Positions 18,645-27,127 of a stretch of DNA of 64,000 nucleotides are shown piece by piece. Both the position numbers and the translations under genes were made by a program. The DNA comes from Meiothermus sp. (lineage in GTDB: Bacteria; Deinococcota; Deinococci; Deinococcales; Thermaceae), in the NCBI RefSeq assembly GCF_026004075.1, contig NZ_BPIK01000002.1, positions 124,001 to 188,000 of the forward strand. The letters are read 5' to 3'. Each line of letters starts with the position of its first letter. The stretch's first letter is position 1. The notes under the pieces are model-generated. The model searched no databases, was not told the DNA's origin, and saw only the letters and a list, made by a program, of their open reading frames with translations.

Positions 18645-19673
18645 ATGCGAACGATTCTTGCGCTTGTGGTAGCCATGTCCCTGGCCTGGGCCCAGAACCA
18701 GACCCTCCAGCTTTACACCTGGACCGACTACATTGACCCCAGTATCGTCAGGGACTTCGAACAGGCCACCGGCATCAAGGTGCGCATCACCTATTACGAG
18801 TCCAACGAGGAGATGCAGGCCAAACTCCAGGCCGGGGGCGTGAGCCAGTTCGATCTGGTGGTACCCTCGGATTTTATCGTGCCGGTGCTGATTAACCTGA
18901 AACTGCTGCAACCCCTGGACAAGAGCAAAATCCCCAACCTGAAAAACCTCGACCCCAAGTTTGCCAACCCGCCCTACGACCCCGGCAACCGCTACACCGT
19001 GGGCTATTTGTGGGGCACGGTGGGCCTGATGTACCGCACCGACATCTTCAAAACCCCGCCTGCCTCCTGGAGCGTGCTCTTCGACCCCAAAGAGCAGAAA
19101 GGGCCCTTTACCCTGATGGACTCCCCGCGCGAGATGCTGGGCATTGGCCAGCGCTACCTGGGCCTCTCGGTCAACAACACCGACCCCGCCCAGGTTCGCC
19201 GGGTGATAAACACCCTTCTAGCAGCCAAGCAAAGCCGCAACTTCAAGGGCTTCCAGGGTGGGGTCTCGGCCACCAAGTTGCTCCTGGCCAACCAGATTGT
19301 GGCGGCGGTAGTCTACAACCAGGATGCCCTGCGCACCGCCGAGGGCAACCCCCGCTACGGCTTCACCATCCCCCGCGAGGGCAGCACCCTGTTTATTGAC
19401 AGCATGGCTATCCCGGCCAAGGCTCCCAACCCCGAGGCCGCGCACAAGTTCATCAACTTTATTCTGGACGCCAAGATTGGGGCCCGCCTGGCCGAGTACC
19501 AGCAGTCGGCCACCCCCAACGCCGCAGCCAAGAAGCTCTTGAAGCCCGAGATGCTCAAGAACCCCGCCATCTGGCCCACCGAGGCGCAGATGAGGGTGCT
19601 CGAGTTCATCCTCGACCAGGGCAGCAACAACCGCGTGCTGGACGAAGCCTGGACACGGGTCAAAAGCCGCTAG
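18645..19673 (+). CDS. potD: Spermidine/putrescine-type periplasmic binding protein
   Basis: This 342-aa protein has a short signal peptide (MRTILALVVAMSLAWAQ) and the PotD opening LQLYTWTDYIDPSIVRDFEQATGIKV. Other family stretches are FDLVVPSDFIVPVLI and YTVGYLWGTVGLMYRTD. It would deliver a polyamine or similar cation to an ABC permease. No permease or ATPase lies in this operon; a full PotABCD set with a different PotD is at 33.9-38.0 kb. GGAGCC precedes ATG 18645. Confidence 0.87.
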   Translation: MRTILALVVAMSLAWAQNQTLQLYTWTDYIDPSIVRDFEQATGIKVRITYYESNEEMQAKLQAGGVSQFDLVVPSDFIVPVLINLKLLQPLDKSKIPNLKNLDPKFANPPYDPGNRYTVGYLWGTVGLMYRTDIFKTPPASWSVLFDPKEQKGPFTLMDSPREMLGIGQRYLGLSVNNTDPAQVRRVINTLLAAKQSRNFKGFQGGVSATKLLLANQIVAAVVYNQDALRTAEGNPRYGFTIPREGSTLFIDSMAIPAKAPNPEAAHKFINFILDAKIGARLAEYQQSATPNAAAKKLLKPEMLKNPAIWPTEAQMRVLEFILDQGSNNRVLDEAWTRVKSR

Positions 19674-19682
19674 CCCAAAAAT

Positions 19683-20342
19683 ATGACCGAACTCCTCCAA
19701 AGCCCCGATAACCGCTTTGCCGTGGTGCAGTCCGAGCCCTGGATGGCCGAGGCCCTCGAGGCCATCCAGCAGGCTTCCTTTCCTTCGCTGGCCAAAGACG
19801 AGCTCATTACTGCCGAGCATTACCGGGCCCATATGCAGGTCTTCCCCGAAGGCCAGCATGCTGTAATCGAGCGCGAGACCGGCCGGGTGGTGGCCTGCTC
19901 CACCGACCTCTGCACCCAGGTAGACTTTAGCCACTTCCAGCACCGCTACCTCGAGGCCGTAGGCGGCAACTGGCTGACCACCCACAACCCCAGCGGCGAC
20001 TGGCTCTACGGCGCCGACATTGGCGTGCACCCCGACTACCGCGGCCTGGGCCTGTCTACCCTGCTCTACACCGCCCGGCAAAACCTGGTGCGCCGCCTGG
20101 GCCTCAAGGGCCACGTGGCCGGGGCCATGCCCAAGGGCTACGCCCCCTTCCAGCGCGACCTTGCCATAGAACAGTACGTGCAAAAAGTGGTGCGCGGCGA
20201 GATGTTCGACCCGGTGCTCTCGGTACAGCTCAAGCGGGGCTACTGTGTGTGGGGCATTATGCCGGATTACCTCGACGACCCCAGTTGTGGCAACTACGGG
20301 GTGTTTATCGTGTGGCGGAATCCGGAGCGGTTGCTATCGTAA
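19683..20342 (+). CDS. GNAT-family N-acetyltransferase
   Basis: This 219-aa protein has the GNAT acetyl-CoA loop in ADIGVHPDYRGLGLSTLLYTARQNLVRRLG (V-x-P-x-Y-R-G-x-G-x-S). The N-terminal part is longer than in minimal GNATs. It starts 9 bp after the PotD-like gene and so belongs to the gabT-dehydratase-potD operon. Acetylation of a polyamine or amino acid is a reasonable guess from this context only. Confidence 0.75.
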   Translation: MTELLQSPDNRFAVVQSEPWMAEALEAIQQASFPSLAKDELITAEHYRAHMQVFPEGQHAVIERETGRVVACSTDLCTQVDFSHFQHRYLEAVGGNWLTTHNPSGDWLYGADIGVHPDYRGLGLSTLLYTARQNLVRRLGLKGHVAGAMPKGYAPFQRDLAIEQYVQKVVRGEMFDPVLSVQLKRGYCVWGIMPDYLDDPSCGNYGVFIVWRNPERLLS

Positions 20343-20471
20343 GGCAAAGATGAAATGAATTCATGGCACGCAAACTCCCTAACTTCCAATCCGGTTCGCC
20401 TCATCAAACTCGGTTCGTTCGCAGTTGATATTCAGTTATACACAGTTTGGTTCATCTTTTAGGAAGCGAAC

Positions 20472-20774
20472 ATGCTATCAAAAGAACAAACCCTGGCCTT
20501 GCTCAAGCAAAACCGTGCCCACCTCTCCGACGTTTATGGGGTACAACGGATTGGTGTGTTTGGGTCGTTTGCCAAAGGACAACCCACGGACGAAAGCGAT
20601 GTGGATCTGGTCGTGGAGTTTGAGCAACCCATTGGCTTTAGGTTCGTTGAGCTGGCCGAGTATCTCGAGGGATTAATAGGTCGCCAGGTGGATATACTCA
20701 CGCCGGCAGGCATACAGGGGATTAGGGTAGCCCCCATTGCCAAGGACATTGCTGAGAGCATCGAGTATGTCTGA
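20472..20774 (+). CDS. MNT-type nucleotidyltransferase (HEPN-MNT antitoxin-like)
   Basis: This 100-aa minimal nucleotidyltransferase has IGVFGSFAKGQPTDESDVDLVVEF, the GSxAKG...DxD motif of the polymerase-beta superfamily. Stand-alone MNT proteins usually act as antitoxins that AMPylate a neighbouring HEPN ribonuclease toxin. Here the expected HEPN gene is missing: only a 27-codon frame overlaps the stop. AGGAAG precedes ATG 20472. The coding sequence is AT-richer than the neighbouring metabolic genes, suggesting an accessory origin. Confidence 0.82.
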   Translation: MLSKEQTLALLKQNRAHLSDVYGVQRIGVFGSFAKGQPTDESDVDLVVEFEQPIGFRFVELAEYLEGLIGRQVDILTPAGIQGIRVAPIAKDIAESIEYV

Positions 20775-20850
20775 GCGAGCGAAATGTAATTTCTCAAGCA
20801 GCATAAAAGAGGACATCAACACGAACTGGGCTGCTAGGGATTGTGTGTAG
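20767..20850 (+). other. 27-codon frame overlapping the MNT gene; possible remnant of a HEPN partner
   Basis: ATG 20767 overlaps the MNT stop by 8 nt, the usual arrangement for HEPN-MNT pairs, and reads MSERAKCNFSSSIKEDINTN and WAARDCV before TAG. It is far too short for a HEPN domain and shows no RxxxxH motif. Either the partner has been deleted or this is chance. Confidence 0.25.
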
Positions 20851-20886
20851 CGAGCCTCGAGCCCCCCAAAGCCATACAATAACCCC

Positions 20887-22428
20887 ATGCCCCAGCACCT
20901 CCTGTTTGGCGGTAACATCCTCTCCCCTACCCTTGAAGGGTCAGGCTACGTTCTAAAGCCCCTCGAGGCCCTCCTCATCCGCGAAGGCAAAATCGCCGCG
21001 GTGGGCAGGCTCTCGGAGGTGGAGCACCTGACCACCCCCGATACCCAGCGCATCCACCTGGAAGGCCGCACTGTGTTGCCGGGCTTCAACGACGCGCATA
21101 TTCACGTCTGGAAGGTGGGGCAGCTCCGCACCACCCTGCTCGACCTGCGGGGGGTGCCCAGCCTGGAGGAACTCTACCGCCTTGTGGAGGCGCGGGCCAA
21201 AACGCTAAAGCCCGGCGAGTGGCTGTGGGGGCGCGGCTGGAACGAGGCCCTGCTGGCCGAGAAGGCCATGCCCGATAAGGCCGCGCTGGATCGGCGGGCC
21301 CCCCACAACCCGGTGCTGCTCACCCGCACCTGCGCCCATATCCACGCGGTTAACTCGCAAGCCCTACAGCTCGCGGGCATCACCCCCGAGACCCACGTGC
21401 CGGGCGGCGAGATTAATTTCGAGCAGGGCATCCTGTACGAGACCGCCTACGGGCTGGTGTTCAGGGCCATGGGCGAGCCCAGCCAGGCCCAGTACGAGCA
21501 CTGGATTCGGGCTGGCCTGGAATATCTGCAGAGCCTGGGCATCACCAGCGCCACCGACCCGGCCGTAGACCCCCCGCTCTACGCGGCCTACCGGGCCCTA
21601 GACGCCCGCGGTGAGCTGCCCATCCGGGTTAATCTGCTCTACATCCGCCGCCCGGACGGGGGAAGCGAGACCTTCCCGCTGCCCGAGAAGCACCGTTCGG
21701 ACTGGCTGCGCTGCGACTCGGTCAAGTTTTTTGCCGATGGGGGCCTCTCGGGGGCCACGGCGGCCATCTCACAGCCGTATAAAACCCTCGAGCCCCCCCA
21801 GTACGGCATCCTGCGCTTCGAGGAAGAGGAGCTGCTCGAGCTGGCCCAGGAAGCCCACCGCGCGGGTTTTCGCATTGGCACCCATGCCATTGGCGACCGG
21901 GCGCTGGATCAGGTTTTACGGGTCTACGAGCGGCTGTACCAGGAAGCGCCCGGCCCGCGCCACCGCATCGAGCATTTCGGGCTGGCCGGCCCCGAGCACC
22001 TGCACAAAGCCCGCCAACTGAGGGTTATCGCCGTGCCCCAGCCCATCTTCCTGCGCGAGCTGCGGGCCAACTACCAGCGCTACGTACCCGACGCCTGGCT
22101 GGGGCGCTGCTTCAACCTGCGGGCCATGTTCGAGGCGGGCCTGACGGTGGCCTTCAGTTCCGATGGGCCGGTGGTGCAGCAGGTGGAGCCGCTCAAGGGC
22201 CTGCAGGCCGCTCTGCGGGAGCCTTTGGTGGAGGGCAACCAGGTGACCCTCGAGCAAGCCCTCTGGGCCTACACCGTGGGCGGGACCGTAGCCCAGGGCG
22301 ACGGGGCCAACCGGGGGACTTTAGAGGTGGGCCAGTGGGCCGACCTGGTGGTGCTCGAGGGCGACCTGCGCGACCCCTATAGCCTGAGCATTTCCCAGAC
22401 GGTAGTGGGCGGAAAGGCGGCCCCATGA
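20887..22428 (+). CDS. Amidohydrolase, YtcJ-like
   Basis: This 513-aa metal-dependent hydrolase has GRTVLPGFNDAHIHVWKVG (HxH metal site), KFFADGGLSGATAA, GTHAIGDRALDQVL and HRIEHFGLAGPEHL (further His ligands) and FSSDGPVVQQVEPLKGL (Asp). The closing TLEVGQWADLVVLEGDL is the small beta-sandwich domain. The layout is that of the YtcJ/exoenzyme-regulatory-protein-like amidohydrolases, whose substrates are mostly unknown. TACAAT (20875-20880) lies 6 nt ahead of ATG 20887, giving a leaderless start. Its stop overlaps the next gene by 4 nt (ATGA). Confidence 0.83.
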   Translation: MPQHLLFGGNILSPTLEGSGYVLKPLEALLIREGKIAAVGRLSEVEHLTTPDTQRIHLEGRTVLPGFNDAHIHVWKVGQLRTTLLDLRGVPSLEELYRLVEARAKTLKPGEWLWGRGWNEALLAEKAMPDKAALDRRAPHNPVLLTRTCAHIHAVNSQALQLAGITPETHVPGGEINFEQGILYETAYGLVFRAMGEPSQAQYEHWIRAGLEYLQSLGITSATDPAVDPPLYAAYRALDARGELPIRVNLLYIRRPDGGSETFPLPEKHRSDWLRCDSVKFFADGGLSGATAAISQPYKTLEPPQYGILRFEEEELLELAQEAHRAGFRIGTHAIGDRALDQVLRVYERLYQEAPGPRHRIEHFGLAGPEHLHKARQLRVIAVPQPIFLRELRANYQRYVPDAWLGRCFNLRAMFEAGLTVAFSSDGPVVQQVEPLKGLQAALREPLVEGNQVTLEQALWAYTVGGTVAQGDGANRGTLEVGQWADLVVLEGDLRDPYSLSISQTVVGGKAAP

Positions 22429-22856
22429 CTATCCGCCCATTACAACCCCAAGACCTACCCGCCTACTTTGCCCTCCGCACGGCCCTGTGGCCCGACAGCG
22501 CAGCCGACTTCGAGCTCGAGGTAAGCAAAATCCTGAACAACCATCGCCTCGCCAGCTTTGTGGCCGAGCAAAACGGGCAGCTTGTTGGCTTTGTGGAGGT
22601 TTCGCTCCGCGACTATGCCGAGGGTTGCGAGAGCAGCCCGGTGGGCTATCTGGAGGGCTGGTACGTCGTGCCAAAGCACCGCAAGACCGGCATTGGGCGC
22701 CGACTGGTGCAGGCCGCCGAAGACTGGGCCAGGGCCAGGGGCTGTAGCGAGATGGCCTCCGACAGCGAGCTATCCAACACCCCGAGCCACCAGGCCCACG
22801 CGTGTCTGGGCTACCAGGAAGTTGAGCGCATCGTCTGTTTTCGCAAATCGCTATAA
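22425..22856 (+). CDS. AAC(6')-like GNAT acetyltransferase
   Basis: This 143-aa protein matches the aminoglycoside 6'-N-acetyltransferase pattern over its whole length: LRTALWPD near the N-terminus, GQLVGFVEVSLRDYAEGCES, PVGYLEGWYVVPKHRKTGIGRRLVQAAEDWARARGCSEMASDSELSN, HQAHACLGYQEVERIVCFRK. That order is shared by chromosomal AAC(6')-I enzymes, which acetylate aminoglycosides. In an environmental thermophile another amine substrate is possible. It is translationally coupled (ATGA overlap) to the amidohydrolase and followed by an aminotransferase. Confidence 0.8.
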   Translation: MTIRPLQPQDLPAYFALRTALWPDSAADFELEVSKILNNHRLASFVAEQNGQLVGFVEVSLRDYAEGCESSPVGYLEGWYVVPKHRKTGIGRRLVQAAEDWARARGCSEMASDSELSNTPSHQAHACLGYQEVERIVCFRKSL

Positions 22857-22868
22857 AGGAGAGGCGCC

Positions 22869-24230
22869 ATGCCCCACACCGCAACCATAGACCGCAACAA
22901 AGTCAGGGCCTTGATGCAAGCCGAGCAGCAGCGCTTTTCCGAGCAGCACCCGCATTCGCAGGCGCTCTACCAGCGCGCCCAGCACTCTCTCCTCGCGGGC
23001 GTGCCCATGCACTGGATGACCCGCTGGCCGGGGGGCTTCCCCATCTTTGTGGCTGAGGCCAGGGGTGCTACTTTCCGCGATGTGGACGGGCACGAATACA
23101 TTGACCTCTGCCTGGGCGACACCGGGGCCATGACCGGCCACTCCCCCGCCGCCGCGCTACCAGCCATTGCCGAACAGCTCCACAAGGGCATCACCACCAT
23201 GCTGCCCAGCGAAAACGCCTTCTGGGTGGCCGAGGAGTTGCAGCGCCGCTTTGGCCTGAAATACTGGCAGTTTGCCCTCTCGGCCACCGATGCCAACCGC
23301 TTTGCCCTCCGGCTGGCGCGGGCCATCACCGCCCGGCCCAGGGTGCTGGTCTTCCACGGCTGCTACCACGGCACCGTGGACGAGGCCTATGCCTGGCTGG
23401 TAGAGGGCAAACCCGCCAGCCGCCCCGGCAACATCGGGCCGCAGGTAGACCCCACCCTCACCACCAAGGTGGTGGAATGGAACGACCCGGAGGCCCTGGA
23501 AGAAGCCTTGCGCCCCGGCGACGTGGCAGCGGTGCTGGCCGAGCCGGTGATGACCAACGTGGGCATCGTGCAGCCTGCCCCCGGCTTTCATCAGACCCTG
23601 CGCGAGCTCACCCGCCGCTACGGCACGCTTTTGATTCTGGACGAGACCCACACCCTCTCGGCGGGGCCGGGCGGCTATACCCGCGCCCACGGCCTCGAGC
23701 CCGACATGCTTACGGTGGGCAAGCCCCTGGGCAGCGGCATTCCCAGCGCCGCCTACGGCTTTAGCGAGGAAGTGGGCCAGCGGGCCCAGGCGGTCATCCA
23801 GCCCCCCTACGCCGATACCGGCGGGATTGGCGGCACCCTGGCGGCCAACGCCCTCTCGCTGGCGGCCATGCGGGCCACCCTCGAGCACGTCCTGACCGAG
23901 GCCGCCTACCAGCACATGATCGCCCTGGGAAGGCAGCTCGAGGCCGAGGTGCAGGAGGTGATGACGCGCTACCGCCTGCCCTGGCACGTCACCCGCGTAG
24001 GCTGCCGGGTCGAGTACCTCTTCCGCCCCAACCCCGCCCAAAACGGCAGCGAGGCCCTGGCCGGCCAGGACCCCGACCTCGACCCCTTCATCCACCTCTT
24101 CATGCTGAACCGCGGCATCCTGCTCACCCCCTTCCACAACATGACCCTGATCTCGCCCGAGACCACCGCGGCCCAGGTGCGGCGGCATACCGAGGTGTTC
24201 GAGGAGGCGGTTAGGGCGCTTATCGGGTAG
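22869..24230 (+). CDS. Class III aminotransferase, glutamate-1-semialdehyde-mutase-like
   Basis: This is 453 aa. The N-terminal half resembles HemL-like transaminases (LLAGVPMHWMTRWPGGFPIFV, DGHEYIDLCLGDTGAMTGHSP). The Schiff-base Lys is in LTVGKPLGSGIPSAAYGF. The Asp-Glu motif reads LLILDETHTLSAGPGGYT instead of the usual DEVxTGFR, so the enzyme is not a standard HemL and its substrate differs. It has AGGAGAGG ahead of ATG 22869 and follows the AAC(6')-like gene by 12 bp, making a three-gene operon with the amidohydrolase. Confidence 0.78.
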   Translation: MPHTATIDRNKVRALMQAEQQRFSEQHPHSQALYQRAQHSLLAGVPMHWMTRWPGGFPIFVAEARGATFRDVDGHEYIDLCLGDTGAMTGHSPAAALPAIAEQLHKGITTMLPSENAFWVAEELQRRFGLKYWQFALSATDANRFALRLARAITARPRVLVFHGCYHGTVDEAYAWLVEGKPASRPGNIGPQVDPTLTTKVVEWNDPEALEEALRPGDVAAVLAEPVMTNVGIVQPAPGFHQTLRELTRRYGTLLILDETHTLSAGPGGYTRAHGLEPDMLTVGKPLGSGIPSAAYGFSEEVGQRAQAVIQPPYADTGGIGGTLAANALSLAAMRATLEHVLTEAAYQHMIALGRQLEAEVQEVMTRYRLPWHVTRVGCRVEYLFRPNPAQNGSEALAGQDPDLDPFIHLFMLNRGILLTPFHNMTLISPETTAAQVRRHTEVFEEAVRALIG

Positions 24231-24299
24231 CCTCAATCAGCGCACCCGCGGATGTGCAATCAAGCGATCGGTTGAGTGTTCCCAACTCGGCTCTTGCGG

Positions 24300-24752
24300 T
24301 CAGAAATCCACTACCTCAATGTCAAATCCGTGAGGTGAGGCAGGGTTTTCAGTAATACGCAGCCCTTTTATGGTCGACTGACCACCATAGTAGGTAAACC
24401 GCACCCCTAGTGGCTGTTTATCAGGCAGACACCTCCAAGTTAGGTCGACCTCTGCGAAGTTACGCACGGAACCATCAAAACCAAGAATATAGCTGGTTCG
24501 CCTGGGCTCAGGGTTCGGGTCTGGAATGCGCACAGGCTGGCCTGGTGTCAGGCGTACTGAGTCGGCTCTACCCTCTGTTCTGTACAGGTAGCCAATACTC
24601 GTTATTTTTTGGTTGTTGGTGGTCAGTTCAACCCCCGAACATACCCCTTTTGATGTGTATTCCGCTTCAGTAACAGACACATAGTAACTCAACTGCAACT
24701 GGCAGCTTGTTGCAGCAACGGCCAGGAGGGGAAACAGCCGGTAGAACTTCAT
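24300..24752 (-). CDS. Putative lipoprotein, CLPD family member A
   Basis: This is 150 aa from ATG 24752 (a GTG-GTG-AAG precedes in frame). A short signal peptide ends in LAVAATSC, a lipobox with the lipidated Cys. The mature part has KGVCSG, WRCLPDK and ITENPASPHGFDIEV, motifs shared in the same order with the proteins at 24811-25272 and 27345-27800. The two conserved cysteines probably form a disulfide. I recognise no known family. It follows member B by 58 bp in the same minus-strand operon. Confidence 0.65.
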   Translation of the reverse strand: MKFYRLFPLLAVAATSCQLQLSYYVSVTEAEYTSKGVCSGVELTTNNQKITSIGYLYRTEGRADSVRLTPGQPVRIPDPNPEPRRTSYILGFDGSVRNFAEVDLTWRCLPDKQPLGVRFTYYGGQSTIKGLRITENPASPHGFDIEVVDF

Positions 24753-24810
24753 CTTCACCACCCATCTAAGTACATGCCGTTAGAACAGTCCGAGCCATCC
24801 TACATGCGCA

Positions 24811-25272
24811 CTAGGGCGGCGGGGGCGTATACCTGAACTGCTCAACGATTATCTCCAAGCTTTCGGGTTTGGAGGCATCTTCCTTGACTCTAAGCCGTAT
24901 TCGCGGGAAATTTGCTATCGGAACAACAAAGTCTACCCTCACCACTGACTTATCAGGTAAACACCTGAAAGCAAGGGAGAGTGGCACGTTGGTTTCGACC
25001 TGACCCCCTACAAGGAAGCTGTACTCGGTGGTTTGGGTTGGCGCGTCTATTTCCAGTGGGGGGAGGTTGGGTCCAACAAAACCAATATGCTTCAAATCCG
25101 GTGGGGCGGTCTGCAGTGAAAATCCCCTATCTGTAAGGGTTGCAATGGAAAACTTCTGACAGACCCCAGCAGGTTCGTAACGAATATAAGCAGGAGTAGC
25201 CACGTAGGCCCGTAGGTCACAGCCGGTCACAATGGCCAACAAAACCAATGGCACAAACAAGCGAAGCAACAC
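24811..25272 (-). CDS. Putative lipoprotein, CLPD family member B
   Basis: This 153-aa protein has signal sequence LFVPLVLLAIVTGC with a clear lipobox. Conserved points are AGVCQK, FRCLPDKS and VKEDASKPESLEIIV, as in members A and C. The C-terminus is FRYTPPPP. GTG 25272 has AGGAGG at 8 nt. It starts 5 bp after the truncated peptidase-like gene, repeating the peptidase-then-lipoprotein order seen at 27.3-29.7 kb. Exported and membrane-anchored by prediction; role unknown. Confidence 0.68.
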   Translation of the reverse strand: MLLRLFVPLVLLAIVTGCDLRAYVATPAYIRYEPAGVCQKFSIATLTDRGFSLQTAPPDLKHIGFVGPNLPPLEIDAPTQTTEYSFLVGGQVETNVPLSLAFRCLPDKSVVRVDFVVPIANFPRIRLRVKEDASKPESLEIIVEQFRYTPPPP

Positions 25273-25277
25273 CGCCT

Positions 25278-25757
25278 TTACCTCCTGAACATCCCAAACG
25301 CCCCGCTGTAATAGCTGGCCATGTCGGTAACATTAACAAAAGTGCCGTCTAAGAAACCTTCCTTACCCCTTGAAATCCACAGGAGCACGTTCGCTGAAAA
25401 CCAGCCCTCGTGCACAATATAAGCCTGGGACATAGCAAAGTGGCCTAAAGTGCCCTGCCCGTACATCGCAATCACCGGCTCATTGTCTCGCCCAATCTTG
25501 CCACGCGCTATATCGCGCACGCGCCAGGTGTGTTGACTGAAGTCTATCCAGGCGATGGGAATTGCCACAACAGTCCATCCCGTGGCCGCGTAGACTATAT
25601 TCACCCAGGCTTTGTGGCTCCCCCGCATCTCCCAGTTTTTCCCTTCCGCACTCGCCCTATCCCGAATCCAGTTGTTTGCACCTGGGATCATGTTGGTGTC
25701 TCGGGTAAGACCTTGATCTGAGTTCTGAAACCACAACGACCAACGACCAACGACCAA
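25278..25757 (-). CDS. Truncated paralogue of the 626-aa papain-like lipoprotein
   Basis: The C-terminal half (TVVAIPIAWIDFSQHTWRV, EPVIAMYGQGTLGHFAMSQAY, ANVLLWISRG) aligns with residues about 490-580 of the protein at 27856-29736 (VVTVGKAFDSGFNQFTWDV, EPYIALYNSGNKGGHYAPVFAY, VDVNVWVNGR). The upstream DNA is also duplicated. Most of the body, including the proposed catalytic Cys, is missing, and the start runs directly from the heptamer-repeat signal region into the C-terminal part. Only a TTG (25757) opens the frame, and it lacks a lipobox. It is probably a deletion remnant, though still an open frame of 159 codons. Confidence 0.55.
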   Translation of the reverse strand: MVVGRWSLWFQNSDQGLTRDTNMIPGANNWIRDRASAEGKNWEMRGSHKAWVNIVYAATGWTVVAIPIAWIDFSQHTWRVRDIARGKIGRDNEPVIAMYGQGTLGHFAMSQAYIVHEGWFSANVLLWISRGKEGFLDGTFVNVTDMASYYSGAFGMFRR

Positions 25758-25829
25758 CGGATGAAAAACGCATAGCTGAATTCACCTCCATAGTCCAGGC
25801 TACATTTTGGGCAGCCTGCCTCAGTTTAG
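25734..25829 (-). repeat. Duplicated upstream segment, copy A
   Basis: It is about 90% identical to 29695-29799: heptamer tract, GGAGGTG Shine-Dalgarno, and a hairpin CAGGCT-N11-AGCCTG. It marks the 5' end of the truncated peptidase-like copy. Confidence 0.8.
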
Positions 25830-26065
25830 TTCGTAGCGGTGCATTTTAGCAACCTACTAAGCACTAAATATACTTGGTTTATTTTGTAATGAACCCCTCG
25901 TCTTTTGTTTGTGCAAGTGCAGTTTCAGAAAATGACCTGAGCCCTCCACAGTTGTTCAACGGGCAAGTCTGGCCTGATGAGGCTTGCAGGTTTGAGAGAG
26001 GGTGGTGTGTACGCAGTTGGGTTTCCCAACACCCTCCCGAGCTTCGTCCCGAACCATCGGAGCCC

Positions 26066-27127
26066 CTACCGGGTGGGTTGTCCTCCCCTGAAGACGGATT
26101 CATCCATCACTTCTGGGGGGTCGAAGACCAGCTCGAGCATCTCCGACTGAACCATGGTTTTGCTCCCAACAACCCCTCGGTAGTACAGCAGCAGCCCCGA
26201 TTCCATATCTATCGCCAGCTCGTAGTAGTCGCACACCAGCCACCAGTCGTCTGGCACACCCCACCATCCCACCCAGAAAATTGCGTCTTCCTCTTCATCG
26301 GTGATGCGGGGCACCCCCCGAACCAACACCGCAGGTCGGCCCAGGTGGCTACACTCCCCCAGCACCTCGAGCTTCAGGTCCTTGGCCATTGGGCGCAGGT
26401 AGAAATGTTCGTTGACTATGGTCAGGTTGGGGTGCCGGGCCCGGACATTGACCGGATCGCAATAGAAGGCATCGGCGGGATCTTGGCTGCGGCAGCGATA
26501 AACATCCTCCATGCTCACCACGCTTCTATTCAGTTGATTCTGGGGATCGAGCAGAGGTTTTAGAATCCGTTCCACCTCTTCGTTAATCTCGTCACTCGTC
26601 TCATCTACTGAAATTTCTATACCCACTTGCGGGGGTCTGATTGCTGCCCGTGCATGCTTTATTTCCCGCAACATGCTGGCTGCTAGGAACTTCATTCCCT
26701 CTCGCCGCAGTTCCTCTCTCTGCCGCCTATCTATTTGTGTTTTTACCTGCCCATGTTCATCAAAGTACTTCTCCACATCTTTATAAAAAGCCTCGTCTGA
26801 GTGCCCTTGGAATCCCGATTCGTGGCTTGAATACCTGAGCGATTTGGTTCTGTATCCCACACCCGGCTTGAACCAGAACTGACTCTCGATAACGTTTTTG
26901 CCAGGTGGGCGAAGTTTAACTTCTAAATTTCGCTCTGCCGCTCCACTCTGATACGGCGTAATTTTGTCGTTGTCACGAGGCAACCGAGCTGTTGTAACAG
27001 CCCATAGGCCGGTATCCTCTTCCCAACGAATCTTGTAGTACACTCCCGTGGCGGGGAAATGAAAGAGTGGTGGGCTGAGCATTCGCAGAACAACATCCTG
27101 CGTGGCGTACGTTCTTGTATCATTCAT
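26066..27127 (-). CDS. Unknown 353-aa protein, possible LolA/RseB-like C-terminal domain
   Basis: I do not recognise the whole protein. There is no signal peptide or membrane segment. The middle is charged and helical (about residues 125-185). The C-terminal part has LEVLGECSHLGRPAVLVRGVPR, WWLVCDYYELAIDMESGLLLYY and ELVFDPPEVMDESVF. This order (Tyr-x-hydrophobic-Asp-x-x-x-Gly-hydrophobic, then phi-x-FdPP...F) resembles the end of LolA/RseB-fold domains in actinobacterial and Deinococcota proteins. It lies between lipoprotein C and the truncated peptidase gene, on the same strand, 217 bp after lipoprotein C. Base composition is lower in GC than the flanking core. Confidence 0.5.
   Translation of the reverse strand: MNDTRTYATQDVVLRMLSPPLFHFPATGVYYKIRWEEDTGLWAVTTARLPRDNDKITPYQSGAAERNLEVKLRPPGKNVIESQFWFKPGVGYRTKSLRYSSHESGFQGHSDEAFYKDVEKYFDEHGQVKTQIDRRQREELRREGMKFLAASMLREIKHARAAIRPPQVGIEISVDETSDEINEEVERILKPLLDPQNQLNRSVVSMEDVYRCRSQDPADAFYCDPVNVRARHPNLTIVNEHFYLRPMAKDLKLEVLGECSHLGRPAVLVRGVPRITDEEEDAIFWVGWWGVPDDWWLVCDYYELAIDMESGLLLYYRGVVGSKTMVQSEMLELVFDPPEVMDESVFRGGQPTR

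Noticed and set aside
20363-20428. Short frame starting MARKLPNFQSGSPHQ upstream of the MNT gene
   Set aside because: Only 21 codons, no SD, no family resemblance; probably part of the MNT leader region.
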